Below are positions 1 through 7,497 of a stretch of DNA of 64,000 nt, piece by piece. Position numbers and translations under genes: made by a program. Numbering within the stretch: the first letter of the stretch is position 1; each line of letters begins with the position of its first letter. Source of the DNA: a virus; the IMG/VR virus record IMGVR_UViG_3300017746_000002, positions 1 through 64,000 of that record; one strand, given 5' to 3'. A model generated the notes under the pieces. The model had not been told where the DNA came from. It worked only from the letters and a program-made list of their open reading frames with translations, and ran no database searches.

Positions 1-240
1 ATAGAAGTATTTGCTAATACCGTAGGTATGAAGGGTAGTAATGCCCAGTTAGCTAAAATACATGCTATGATCCGTCAACTGGCTAATGATATTGGAGAGG
101 ATCCTGTTACACTAAAGAGTATTATTAAAGATACAGCAATGATTACTAAATCATTTGCAGATTGTGATACGGAAGAGTTAAACTCTGTTATACAAACAAT
201 TTTAACTATAGGAGATTTTAATGGGTCTAACTTACGTTAG
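1..240 (+). CDS. C-terminal part of an unrecognised phage protein (5' truncated)
   Basis: The frame is open from the first base of the window to a TAG stop, so only the last 79 residues of a longer gene are visible. The first in-frame ATG is at 28 but is unlikely to be the true start, because the reading frame upstream is also open and protein-like. The visible part is helical and polar, with a stretch reading AKIHAMIRQLANDIGED. I recognise no catalytic motif. The stop lies 2 bp from the stop of the opposite-strand gene at 243-965, leaving no room for a terminator between them. Position next to the replication module suggests a DNA-metabolism accessory role, but that is only inference. Confidence 0.6.
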   Translation: MEVFANTVGMKGSNAQLAKIHAMIRQLANDIGEDPVTLKSIIKDTAMITKSFADCDTEELNSVIQTILTIGDFNGSNLR

Positions 241-242
241 AT

Positions 243-965
243 CTACCATTTCTCTGTTTTACCTTTCATACCTTTTTGATTTTTTATAGGTATAGGATAA
301 TGCTCAGGCTCCATTTCTTCAAGAGGTATGTTATTAGGATCAAGACCAAATCTACCTGAAAGCATGTCTTCAGCTTCATGAGTTATATCAGAGTTAGTCA
401 TATCATGTTTTGCTAAATAATCTTTGTCAATAACTAAATCACCGGTTCTTTCATCAACTCTAAGGCCCATACGGTTAGCTAATTCTGTTTCATCAAGAGG
501 TTCTGCACCTTTAGCATCTTCTTTCTTATCTATTTTAAGAGCTTCAGAGAATGCATGAAACCATTCTTGTTTATCAGCTACTCTAGATTTCTTTTGAGCA
601 ACAGCAGCTGCAGTAATTGTATTTATTAATGTCATTACTGCCCACATGAGAGATTCATATCTAGTAATCTTATTAGGTGGTATTTCTTTACTATCTTCAG
701 ATTTAAAATTACTTTTAATTCTATACAGTGCTCTAACAACTCTAAATGATTCTTCACTTTCCATTAAGTGTTCTAGTCCTAATCTTAAAGCATTAACAAA
801 TTCTCCATTAAGAGGAATTATTACTGTCTCAGCATCAGGTAGATATGTAAAGCAATCATCAGGAAGTTTTTTAATTTCTTGAAGTTGTTTTAAAAACTCA
901 GGAGATGCATTAGCAATCTTTGATTCTTCTCCTTTTTTTAATTTTCTTAATTTCTTTTTAGCCAT
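243..965 (-). CDS. Hypothetical protein, lone minus-strand gene with host-type promoter
   Basis: A 240-residue soluble protein with a very basic N-terminus (MAKKKLRKLKKGEE) and a proline- and acid-rich C-terminus. The centre contains a predicted helical stretch (MWAVMTLINTITAAAVAQKK). No signal peptide or known domain is recognised. It is the only minus-strand gene in the first 17 kb, so it forms its own transcription unit, converging on the gene ending at 240. Its ATG at 965 lies about 24 bp downstream of a good Bacteroidota promoter (989-1019), giving a short leader. A phage gene read by host RNA polymerase is often early or expressed independently, so a host-takeover or regulatory role is possible but not shown. 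Confidence 0.7.
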   Translation of the reverse strand: MAKKKLRKLKKGEESKIANASPEFLKQLQEIKKLPDDCFTYLPDAETVIIPLNGEFVNALRLGLEHLMESEESFRVVRALYRIKSNFKSEDSKEIPPNKITRYESLMWAVMTLINTITAAAVAQKKSRVADKQEWFHAFSEALKIDKKEDAKGAEPLDETELANRMGLRVDERTGDLVIDKDYLAKHDMTNSDITHEAEDMLSGRFGLDPNNIPLEEMEPEHYPIPIKNQKGMKGKTEKW

Positions 966-988
966 GGTTTTTTATTATTTCTATGGTA

Positions 989-1019
989 CAAAGATACAAA
1001 AAATATACTATAAGTCAAT
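989..1019 (-). promoter_or_regulatory. Bacteroidota-type sigma promoter for the 243-965 gene
   Basis: Read on the minus strand, ATTG (1019-1016) is followed by exactly 19 bp and then TATCTTTG (996-989). The established Bacteroidota housekeeping consensus is TTG/TTTG about 19-21 bp before TAnnTTTG. The expected transcription start is a few bases past the -7 box, leaving roughly 15-20 nt of leader before the ATG at 965. It is the clearest host-type promoter I found in the window. Confidence 0.65.
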
Positions 1020-1057
1020 GATAATTAGTATATTTGTAAATCCAAAAACCAACACAT

Positions 1058-1663
1058 ATGTTAGAACTATTAGAAGAAATTCTGAAGGATGGTATTACAC
1101 CAAATCAACTCCTTCTATTATATGGACTTGATGAGTCTATACACTTTCCACAAATTAATCCACACTTAGAAATGAGAGGATTAAAGAAGGAAGGATATAT
1201 TATTATGAATGAAGATATAGATACCGGTGTAGAACTTACAGCCAAAGGTAGACAAATCAAAATAAAGTATGACAATTACTTTCTTAAATCTAAAAAGAAA
1301 ACTAGTAGTATACTTATGGGTAAAGATTATATAAAAAAAGTAGAAGAATATAGAGAGATATTTCCTGCTAGAAAATTACCAAGTGGTAAGCCAGCAAGAA
1401 CTAATGTAAAGACATTAACAAAAAACTTTGTATGGTTCTTTAGTGAATACAATGTAACATGGGATGAAATAATAATTGCAACTAAAAGATATGTAAATGA
1501 ATATGAAGCAAAAGAGTTTATGTATATGCAAACTAGTCAATATTTTATATGCAAGTCAGACCAAAGTAAAGTTAAGCAATCACAACTCATGGATTATGTT
1601 GACATGATTAGAGATGGAATAGATGAAGAAGATATTAATCATTTTAAAGAAAAAATAGTATGA
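1058..1663 (+). CDS. Putative winged-helix replication protein upstream of the helicase
   Basis: A 201-residue protein that opens the main + strand replication operon. Residues 1-75 look like a helix-turn-helix/winged-helix domain: short helices followed by 'MRGLKKEGYI' and 'ELTAKGRQ', a pattern common in winged-helix DNA-binding folds. The C-terminal half is helical and charged, with several aromatic residues. It overlaps the helicase gene by 4 bp (ATGA), so the two are probably translationally coupled. A DNA-binding protein next to a DnaB-like helicase could be a replisome organiser or helicase loader. That role is inferred from fold impression and position only. The AT-rich gap at 966-1057 holds the divergent promoter region. 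Confidence 0.65.
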   Translation: MLELLEEILKDGITPNQLLLLYGLDESIHFPQINPHLEMRGLKKEGYIIMNEDIDTGVELTAKGRQIKIKYDNYFLKSKKKTSSILMGKDYIKKVEEYREIFPARKLPSGKPARTNVKTLTKNFVWFFSEYNVTWDEIIIATKRYVNEYEAKEFMYMQTSQYFICKSDQSKVKQSQLMDYVDMIRDGIDEEDINHFKEKIV

Positions 1664-2607
1664 GTAAAGCATGGGATGGTCAACATACAGCTTTTCAAGA
1701 AGCACTTAGATACATGCTTGATAGACAATCAGGCAAAGAAAAATCAATATATACACCATGGCATAAGTTTAATGATGCTGTAACAGATGGACTAGAATGG
1801 AATACACTCACAGTTATAGGTGGTAGACCTGGTTCAGGTAAGACATTAATAAAAGATCAAATAATTAGAGAGTCTTTTGTGCTTAACCCGCAGGAAGACT
1901 TTAGAGTATTAGAATTTCAATTTGAAATGGTTGGTAGAACTTCAGCAATTAGAGAGTTTTCATCACTAACCGGTCAAACATATAAGCAACTATGTAGTGC
2001 AGGTACACAACTAACACAAGAAACATTTGATAAGTGTCATGCATATGCTAAACAAAGGATTAAGAATCCTGTAGATATAATATCTACACCTATGACTGTC
2101 AATCAAATGAGAGAACAAGTAGATGCATATATGAATGAACATAAAGGTAAGAAGACTATTATAACATTAGATCACACTATACTAGTTAAGAGAGCTCCCT
2201 ATCAGAATAACAGATTAGATATGCTATTTGAATTAGGTGAATTCTTTACACAAGTTAAACGTGAATATCCTTGTATGTTTATTGCATTATCACAATTGAA
2301 CCGTAACATTGATAATCCAGATAGGGCTGTTGATGGTAAGTATGGTAACTATGTACTTGAGTCAGACATATTTGGATCAGATGCTATGCTCCAACATGCT
2401 GACACTCTAGTAGGTATTAACAGGCCAGCTAAACAAAAGATTAGATTATATGGACCTGATAGATTTATTATTGAAGATGATAAAACATTAGTATTACATT
2501 TTCTTAAGGCAAGAAACGGGGATGCCCGTATGAGTTTCTTTAGAGCTGCCTTTGAGAGAATGGAAATTCAGGAGATGGACACACCTCCACAACAACAAAG
2601 AAGATGA
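1660..2607 (+). CDS. DnaB-like replicative DNA helicase (RecA-fold domain only)
   Basis: Predicted replicative helicase that would unwind DNA at the phage fork. The RecA-like core is plain: Walker A GRPGSGKT at residues 55-62, a Walker B-like strand 'TIITLDH' near 169, and the downstream motif LSQLNRN near 214. At 315 residues it is much shorter than bacterial DnaB (about 450-470) and lacks the N-terminal primase-interaction domain, as in many phage helicases. It lies between a putative DNA-binding protein and a small hypothetical gene, with 4-bp overlaps on both sides, and shares the operon with a primase and DNA polymerase. A RadA/KaiC-like recombination ATPase is an alternative, but the replication context favours DnaB. 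Confidence 0.85.
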   Translation: MSKAWDGQHTAFQEALRYMLDRQSGKEKSIYTPWHKFNDAVTDGLEWNTLTVIGGRPGSGKTLIKDQIIRESFVLNPQEDFRVLEFQFEMVGRTSAIREFSSLTGQTYKQLCSAGTQLTQETFDKCHAYAKQRIKNPVDIISTPMTVNQMREQVDAYMNEHKGKKTIITLDHTILVKRAPYQNNRLDMLFELGEFFTQVKREYPCMFIALSQLNRNIDNPDRAVDGKYGNYVLESDIFGSDAMLQHADTLVGINRPAKQKIRLYGPDRFIIEDDKTLVLHFLKARNGDARMSFFRAAFERMEIQEMDTPPQQQRR

Positions 2608-3107
2608 GTAAATTAAATACAAAAAAAAAGATGACACCTCAAGAACGTAAGGCTAAAGTTGAAGAGTTGTTACAAGAACATAAGGATTACTTTGATACTA
2701 ATAATCTAAACAATCCAGCATACATACCAAAGATGGCATATAGACCATCAGGCAAGGATGAACTTCATGTATCATTCTTTCCTAGTGAGTTAGAAAATAA
2801 CCAAGATATATATACAGAGTTTGTAAGTATTGATTATGATTCAGAAGACCCAAAGAGAACCCTTTATTTATTAAAGTATAACCCTCATTGGAAAGAAGAG
2901 TATGAACTAATTACAAGTAACTCAGGCTTTCAAAGGCACATTGTACCTGCAGGAGAGCTTAAAGCAATTAAAGATGTAACAAGTAAGAGTACATCACCCA
3001 CTGTACAACCACCAATAGAATTAACAGACCCGGATGAAAGAGACATAGTGGATGTCCTAAAGGGTATTGAAAAAGCATTATTAAGTATTAATCAAAAATT
3101 AAAATAG
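2604..3107 (+). CDS. Hypothetical protein in replication operon
   Basis: A 167-residue, soluble, charged protein that overlaps the helicase gene by 4 bp and ends 1 bp before the next ATG. It has a Lys-rich N-terminus and a probable beta-rich middle (residues 45-115). The C-terminus looks like a short amphipathic helix ('VLKGIEKALLSINQKLK') that could mediate oligomerisation or partner binding. I recognise no enzyme motif. Coupling to the helicase suggests an accessory replication factor, but no function can be assigned from the sequence. Confidence 0.65.
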   Translation: MSKLNTKKKMTPQERKAKVEELLQEHKDYFDTNNLNNPAYIPKMAYRPSGKDELHVSFFPSELENNQDIYTEFVSIDYDSEDPKRTLYLLKYNPHWKEEYELITSNSGFQRHIVPAGELKAIKDVTSKSTSPTVQPPIELTDPDERDIVDVLKGIEKALLSINQKLK

Positions 3108-3108
3108 A

Positions 3109-3789
3109 ATGGCACAAAGCGTATTAGTTATTGCTGACTCAGGGACAGGTAAGTCCACAGCAATTAGGACACTGGATCCTAAAGAAACATTTATAGTTAA
3201 CATTGCAAACAAACCTTTACCTTTCAAGGGATGGAAAAAAGATTATGTAAATATATCTAAAGATAATCCTAAAGGTAATATGACATCAGCTTCATCAGCA
3301 CCTGGTATTGTTAAGGCAATGCAACATGTCAATGATAAGATGCCACATATAACTAATCTTATTATAGATGATTGGCAGTATATGTCTAGCTTTGAATACT
3401 TTGATAGAGCTAATGAAAAAGGGTATGATAAGTTTACTCAGATTGCAGCTAACTTAGCGCAGGTTGCTAAGATGCCTAAAGATATGAGGTCAGACTTAAC
3501 TATATTTTTCTTGACACACTCAGAAGAATCAGTAGATGGCAATGGGCACAGAAAAGTTAAAGCTAAAACAATTGGTAAGATGATTGACAACACCTTAACA
3601 CTAGAAGGTTTATTCTCTATAGTATTATTTGGTAGAGTTAAGAAGACTGAAGATGGTTTAGAGTATGGTTTTGACACAGTAAATAACGGAGAGAACACAT
3701 GTAAATCTCCTATGGACATGTTTGAAGAGTCCTTTATAGATAATGATCTACAGTTAGTAAAGAACTGTATAGCAGAGTATGAACAATAA
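3109..3789 (+). CDS. Sak4-like / AAA_24-type P-loop recombination ATPase
   Basis: A 226-residue P-loop ATPase. Walker A is ADSGTGKS at residues 9-16, starting almost at the N-terminus, with Ala in place of the usual first Gly. A Walker B strand 'NLIIDDW' follows near residue 84, and a sensor-like 'IFFLTHSEE' strand near 138. This compact layout fits the phage AAA_24 family, which includes Sak4 single-strand annealing proteins (shortened RecA-like enzymes). Sak4 proteins are known to work with a cognate SSB, and here the next gene is SSB-like, which supports a role in annealing and recombination-dependent replication. A helicase-loading ATPase is an alternative. Confidence 0.7.
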   Translation: MAQSVLVIADSGTGKSTAIRTLDPKETFIVNIANKPLPFKGWKKDYVNISKDNPKGNMTSASSAPGIVKAMQHVNDKMPHITNLIIDDWQYMSSFEYFDRANEKGYDKFTQIAANLAQVAKMPKDMRSDLTIFFLTHSEESVDGNGHRKVKAKTIGKMIDNTLTLEGLFSIVLFGRVKKTEDGLEYGFDTVNNGENTCKSPMDMFEESFIDNDLQLVKNCIAEYEQ

Positions 3790-3817
3790 TCAATTAATTA
3801 ATTAAAAAAAAGAAAGT

Positions 3818-4501
3818 ATGTTAAGTACAAAAGACATGAGCGTAGGCTCAGGAAAAGCAAGACCTTTAATGGGTCCAGGTAACAACGTGGTAAGAATTAA
3901 CTCAATCACATTTGATCAAACACCTTATGACAGAGAAGCATATAATGTTAATTTGCATATGGAGTCAGAGCCAATGGGTGGTGAGTTTGAAGGATTCTTT
4001 AGAGACAAAGATAATGAATCTAAGGGTAGATATGATGGTCAAATTGGTAGAGTAAGGGTAACACCATTTCCTTTTAAGGATACTACATTACCAAGTGGTA
4101 GAGAAATTAGCAGAGACCAAGAGATACTTAAGTCTATGATATTCTTATCTGAAACATTAGGTAAGAGATCTGAGTTAGATGCTATTGAAGCACAGACAAT
4201 GGAAGACTTTATGTCTAAGTGTAACAGCCTGTTCTCTAACAGTAACTTCTTTAATGTTTGTTTAGCTAGCCGTGAATGGGAAAACAAAGAAGGATATATC
4301 AATAATGATTTATATCTTCCTAAGTTATCTAAGGATGGTATACCTATGGAGGCTAAAGATACTGAGAACTCTAGACTAATTAGCTTTAATGTTTCTACAC
4401 ATGTTAAAGCAGTGGTTAAGAAAGATGTACCATCTAATGGTCAAGCTAGTAACTTTGAACCAAAGACTGCAAAAGTGAATGGTTCTGATTTTGATCTTTA
4501 A
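3818..4501 (+). CDS. SSB-like single-stranded DNA-binding protein
   Basis: A 227-residue protein predicted to coat single-stranded DNA. It is beta-rich in the first half (residues 20-85), followed by a more variable region and a low-complexity linker. The last residues, GSDFDL, form an acidic-hydrophobic tail like the C-terminal peptide that SSB proteins use to recruit partners. The gene follows the Sak4-like ATPase and precedes the primase. The leader at 3791-3817 is an A/T-rich TTAATTAATTAAAAAAAA tract rather than a Shine-Dalgarno site. I cannot confirm an OB fold by eye, so the call rests on the tail, the composition and the position. Confidence 0.6.
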   Translation: MLSTKDMSVGSGKARPLMGPGNNVVRINSITFDQTPYDREAYNVNLHMESEPMGGEFEGFFRDKDNESKGRYDGQIGRVRVTPFPFKDTTLPSGREISRDQEILKSMIFLSETLGKRSELDAIEAQTMEDFMSKCNSLFSNSNFFNVCLASREWENKEGYINNDLYLPKLSKDGIPMEAKDTENSRLISFNVSTHVKAVVKKDVPSNGQASNFEPKTAKVNGSDFDL

Positions 4502-4514
4502 TATATAAGAGTAG

Positions 4515-4564
4515 GGGTGGGCATAAAGGCGCTATTGCCATACAGTTAATACACTTGTCCACCC
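4515..4564 (+). promoter_or_regulatory. Structured leader upstream of the primase gene
   Basis: The 80-bp gap between the SSB-like and primase genes contains paired arms GGGTGGGCA (4515-4523) and TGTCCACCC (4556-4564). These can form a 9-bp stem with one G-U pair. The enclosed loop holds a smaller GGC/GCC hairpin (4528-4539). G- and C-runs stand out in this AT-rich genome. No U-tract follows, so it is not a classical terminator. It could be a translational operator, a processing site or a protein-binding RNA element. Confidence 0.4.
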
Positions 4565-4581
4565 TTGCTATTATTTTGATT

Positions 4582-5556
4582 ATGATAAGTACAAAGAATT
4601 TTATAAGTGAAAAAGATGAGATAAAAAGTAGCTGGGTATTTGAATACTATTTGGATCTACCTGAAAGGTTAACAGGACAAGATGTTAAGATCAAGTCTAT
4701 ATTTAATCCTAATGAGAGAACACCAAGTATGTTTATTTATTTAGATACAACTCGTAATGAATATAGGTACAAGGATTTCTCTACTGGTAATCAAGGTGGT
4801 AAGATAGATCTGATATTACTATTATTTAATCTAACATATTCTCAGGCGTTGTTCAGAGTTGTGGAAGATTATAATACATATATCAGAGAGAATGGCTCAC
4901 TAGATAATATAAAGTATACACCTGTTGCTAAGTATCAGGTAGACTATATAAAGAAGCGTGAGTGGAATCAAATAGATGCTGCTTACTGGTTACAATATAA
5001 CATTGGTTCTAGTTTATTAGAACAGTTTAATGTTGTACCTATTGAGTATTATACAATGATTAAAGAAGAAGAAGAGAACATACAGAAGATCACTATCACC
5101 AATCCCATGATCTATGGATACTATGACAAGGAGGGAGAAATATATAAAATATATCAACCCAAACAAAAGAGACACAAGTTTATAAAAGTTAAACAATATC
5201 TCCAAGGCCTTGACCAGTTGAAGTATGATAAGGATTATTTAGTTATATGTAGTTCACTTAAGGATGCTATGTGTGTTCTTAGTTTTCAATTTGGATTAGA
5301 AGCAATAGCTCCTGACTCAGAGAATACTATGATTAAACCATATGTAATGCAAAATCTTTTGTCAAAGTATAAAAAAGTTGTATGTTTGCTGGATAATGAT
5401 GAGGCCGGGCATAACGCAATGGAAAAGTATAAGAAATTATATAACATTGAGTCAGTCAAATTAAACTCTGAGAAAGATATATCTGACGCTGTTCAGAAAT
5501 ATGGACCAGAATTAGTTAAGCCTAAGTTGTTCAAATTAATTAAAGATACAATATGA
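4582..5556 (+). CDS. DnaG-type primase with TOPRIM domain
   Basis: Predicted RNA primer synthase for replication. I start it at the ATG at 4582 (324 residues); a TTG at 4555 is in frame but would place the start inside the structured leader. The N-terminal part ('NPNERTPSMF', 'YKDFSTGNQGG') resembles the CHC2-type region of DnaG but has lost the zinc-binding cysteines. The TOPRIM domain follows: 'ICSSLKDAMC' near 231-240 and LDNDEAG, with aspartates at residues 271 and 273. The usual TOPRIM glutamate is replaced by Ser, a variation seen in phage primases with a '(K/S)S.KD' motif. No helicase domain is fused; the helicase is separate. It overlaps the RusA-like gene by 4 bp. Confidence 0.8.
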   Translation: MISTKNFISEKDEIKSSWVFEYYLDLPERLTGQDVKIKSIFNPNERTPSMFIYLDTTRNEYRYKDFSTGNQGGKIDLILLLFNLTYSQALFRVVEDYNTYIRENGSLDNIKYTPVAKYQVDYIKKREWNQIDAAYWLQYNIGSSLLEQFNVVPIEYYTMIKEEEENIQKITITNPMIYGYYDKEGEIYKIYQPKQKRHKFIKVKQYLQGLDQLKYDKDYLVICSSLKDAMCVLSFQFGLEAIAPDSENTMIKPYVMQNLLSKYKKVVCLLDNDEAGHNAMEKYKKLYNIESVKLNSEKDISDAVQKYGPELVKPKLFKLIKDTI

Positions 5557-5942
5557 AATGGTTCATACCAGGTAACGTACCAAGCTCTAAAAATAGTAGA
5601 AGGTGGACAGGAAAGTATTTTATAGCAAGTAAAACTGTTATGAAGTACAGAAAAGAAACTGAAAAACTATTTAAAGCAGATGCTGTATCCTTCCAAAAAG
5701 AGTTCAGTAAGTATGAGTTACCTGTGTATGTACATTTTACTTTTATTAGAGGCACCCGTCATAAGTTTGATTACATTAATCCAGCACAAACCGTGCAAGA
5801 TGATATGACCAAACATGGATGGATCGAAGATGATAACTGTGAATTTATTATACCTTGTTTTGAAGAGTATAAGTATGATAAAGAAAATCCAGGAGTAATA
5901 ATAGAAATCAAAGATGACAGAAATAAAGAAAACAAAACTTGA
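5553..5942 (+). CDS. RusA-like Holliday junction resolvase
   Basis: A 129-residue protein of the size and pattern of RusA-family endonucleases, which resolve recombination junctions and branched replication DNA. The N-terminal 'FIPGNVPSSKNSRRW' matches the family's opening strand and basic patch. The core 'KFDYINPAQTVQDDM' followed by 'GWIEDDNCEF' gives the characteristic acidic residues (D..N......D, then DD) that bind the metal ions. It overlaps the primase by 4 bp and the next gene by 29 bp. With the Sak4-like and exonuclease genes it completes a recombination set. Confidence 0.75.
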   Translation: MKWFIPGNVPSSKNSRRWTGKYFIASKTVMKYRKETEKLFKADAVSFQKEFSKYELPVYVHFTFIRGTRHKFDYINPAQTVQDDMTKHGWIEDDNCEFIIPCFEEYKYDKENPGVIIEIKDDRNKENKT

Positions 5943-6321
5943 TTACAAAACCTTCAAAAATATATTAGCCATGTTTAAGTCCTCATCTAGTGAGGATTTT
6001 TTTTTGGCATTAAAAATATGGAATAGTTATAAGATTAACGTAACACTTAATACTATAATAGCTAGAAGAATAGGTAAAGGTGAATATAAAGATGACAGAG
6101 AGATGCATAAAAGAATGCTAGAGTTTTCTAGAATCTATAATACATTTAATCTTGATACAACGTTTCATATATTGATCAATAAAATGATTGAAGAAGTTGG
6201 AGATGATAAACTCTCTACTAAACTGATCAGGAAAGAAGTATTAGACACAGTTAACACCTTGGTAGACTACCATGGTCTAGTAAAAATAGTAAAATTAGAA
6301 GAAAAAAATATAAAAATATGA
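5914..6321 (+). CDS. Hypothetical protein with an internal terminator-like hairpin
   Basis: A 135-residue helical protein with no recognised enzyme motif. The start at 5914 gives a 29-bp overlap with the resolvase gene; a second in-frame ATG lies at 5971, just before the hairpin at 5980-6005. The hairpin and its nine-T run are read as 'SSSSEDFF', so the structure sits inside the coding sequence. The remaining protein is charged and looks like a small adaptor. It overlaps the metallopeptidase/VWA gene by 4 bp, suggesting coupled translation. Confidence 0.65.
   Translation: MTEIKKTKLDYKTFKNILAMFKSSSSEDFFLALKIWNSYKINVTLNTIIARRIGKGEYKDDREMHKRMLEFSRIYNTFNLDTTFHILINKMIEEVGDDKLSTKLIRKEVLDTVNTLVDYHGLVKIVKLEEKNIKI
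5980..6005 (+). terminator. Intrinsic-terminator-like hairpin inside a coding gene
   Basis: TCCTCA (5980-5985), a 5-nt loop TCTAG and TGAGGA (5991-5996) form a perfect 6-bp stem, immediately followed by nine T residues (5997-6005). The preceding AAG can add further pairs with the first Ts. This is the shape of a Rho-independent terminator in the direction of transcription, yet it lies about 67 bp inside the 5914-6321 gene. It may act as an attenuator between replication genes upstream and the VWA/MoxR genes downstream. Confidence 0.55.
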
Positions 6322-7478
6322 CACACATAGCAGACATTGTTGCAAGAGCAGCTAAAACGTTAATGTTCTCAGAGCCTTTCTATGGCCTGTTCTTAGTAGG
6401 ACTTAACAAGAAATATAGAAAAGACTTACCTACAGCAGGTGTAAGTAAAAATGGTATAGGTATTCAGTTAGCTATTAACCCAGAGTTCTTTGAGGGATTA
6501 CCAGAAAAGCACAGGATTGGTTTACTTAAGCACGAGTTATTACATGTATCAATGGGACATTTAATTCTGAGAGATAGGTTTAAAGATCATAAGCTATTTA
6601 ATATAGCTGCAGATTTAGAGATCAATCAGTATATAGGTGATGACTATCTTCCTGAAGGTGGTATAACTATGGAGATGTTCAAAGATCTTAACCTAGATGC
6701 TAGAGCAGGTACTACATATTATTATGAAAAGTTAGAGGAAGCACAAGAAGCAGGTAACTGTCCTAACTTAGAGAATATTCTAAATCAAATGTGTGGTAAC
6801 AGTCAATATGATCATCCAACATGGGATGAGTTTGAAGATCTATCTGAAGCAGACAAGAAGTTAATAGAGAAGCAAATAGAACATCAACTTAAGGAAACTG
6901 CTGATGCTACTGAGAAAAGACAAGGTCATGTACCTGGTGAACTAGCAGAGATTATTGATAGGCTTAGAAGTATTGAGCCACCATCATTTCCATGGAAACA
7001 ATATCTTAGAAGATTTGTAGGGAATTCATCTATTAGTTATACTAAAAAGCTTAGGCGTAAGTATAATAAAAGATATGCTGCTAACCCTGGTCTTAAGATT
7101 AAGTTCAAGAATCATATATGTGTTGGTGTTGACACAAGTGGATCTGTATCTAATGATGAGCTTAAAGAATTTATGAATGAGTTATGTCATATGCATAAAA
7201 CAGGACACCAAATTACTGTAGTTCAATGTGATACTAGCATTAATAGTATTGAAGTATTTAATCCTAAAAAGGATTGGGAAGTAAAAGGTAGAGGTGGTAC
7301 AAGCTTCCAACCGGTTGTAGATCATTACAATGAAAAGAAAGAGTATACTGCTCTTATATATTTAACAGACGGTGAAGCATATTCACCAGAAAACTGTCCA
7401 AAGAATGCCTTGTGGGTACACAGCTCACGCTGTAGCATCAATGAAGAGTTACCAGGACAAAAAATTCAACTTAATTAA
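6318..7478 (+). CDS. Metallopeptidase-like plus VWA-like protein (DUF2201 type)
   Basis: A 386-residue two-part protein. The N-terminal part has a zincin signature, HELLH at residues 72-76 with another His at 81, in the context of a putative metallopeptidase domain (PF13203-type). The C-terminal part is a von Willebrand A-like domain with the metal-binding MIDAS series: DTSGS (D272, S274, S276), then 'RGGTSF' and 'LTDGEA'. Proteins of this design are typically paired with a MoxR-family ATPase, and one follows 19 bp downstream. Such pairs are thought to act as chaperone-like machines that load metals or remodel protein complexes. The target here is unknown. It overlaps the upstream gene by 4 bp. 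Confidence 0.8.
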   Translation: MTHIADIVARAAKTLMFSEPFYGLFLVGLNKKYRKDLPTAGVSKNGIGIQLAINPEFFEGLPEKHRIGLLKHELLHVSMGHLILRDRFKDHKLFNIAADLEINQYIGDDYLPEGGITMEMFKDLNLDARAGTTYYYEKLEEAQEAGNCPNLENILNQMCGNSQYDHPTWDEFEDLSEADKKLIEKQIEHQLKETADATEKRQGHVPGELAEIIDRLRSIEPPSFPWKQYLRRFVGNSSISYTKKLRRKYNKRYAANPGLKIKFKNHICVGVDTSGSVSNDELKEFMNELCHMHKTGHQITVVQCDTSINSIEVFNPKKDWEVKGRGGTSFQPVVDHYNEKKEYTALIYLTDGEAYSPENCPKNALWVHSSRCSINEELPGQKIQLN

Positions 7479-7497
7479 TTAAAAAAACAAAAAAAAA

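Noticed and set aside
1029-1036. Plus-strand TATATTTG as a promoter -7 box for the 1058 gene
   Set aside because: It fits TAnnTTTG, but no TTG lies 19-21 bp upstream, so it is too weak to list as a promoter.
4555-4581. TTG start for the primase
   Set aside because: It would put the initiation codon inside the base-paired leader and add residues not typical of primases. The ATG at 4582 is preferred.
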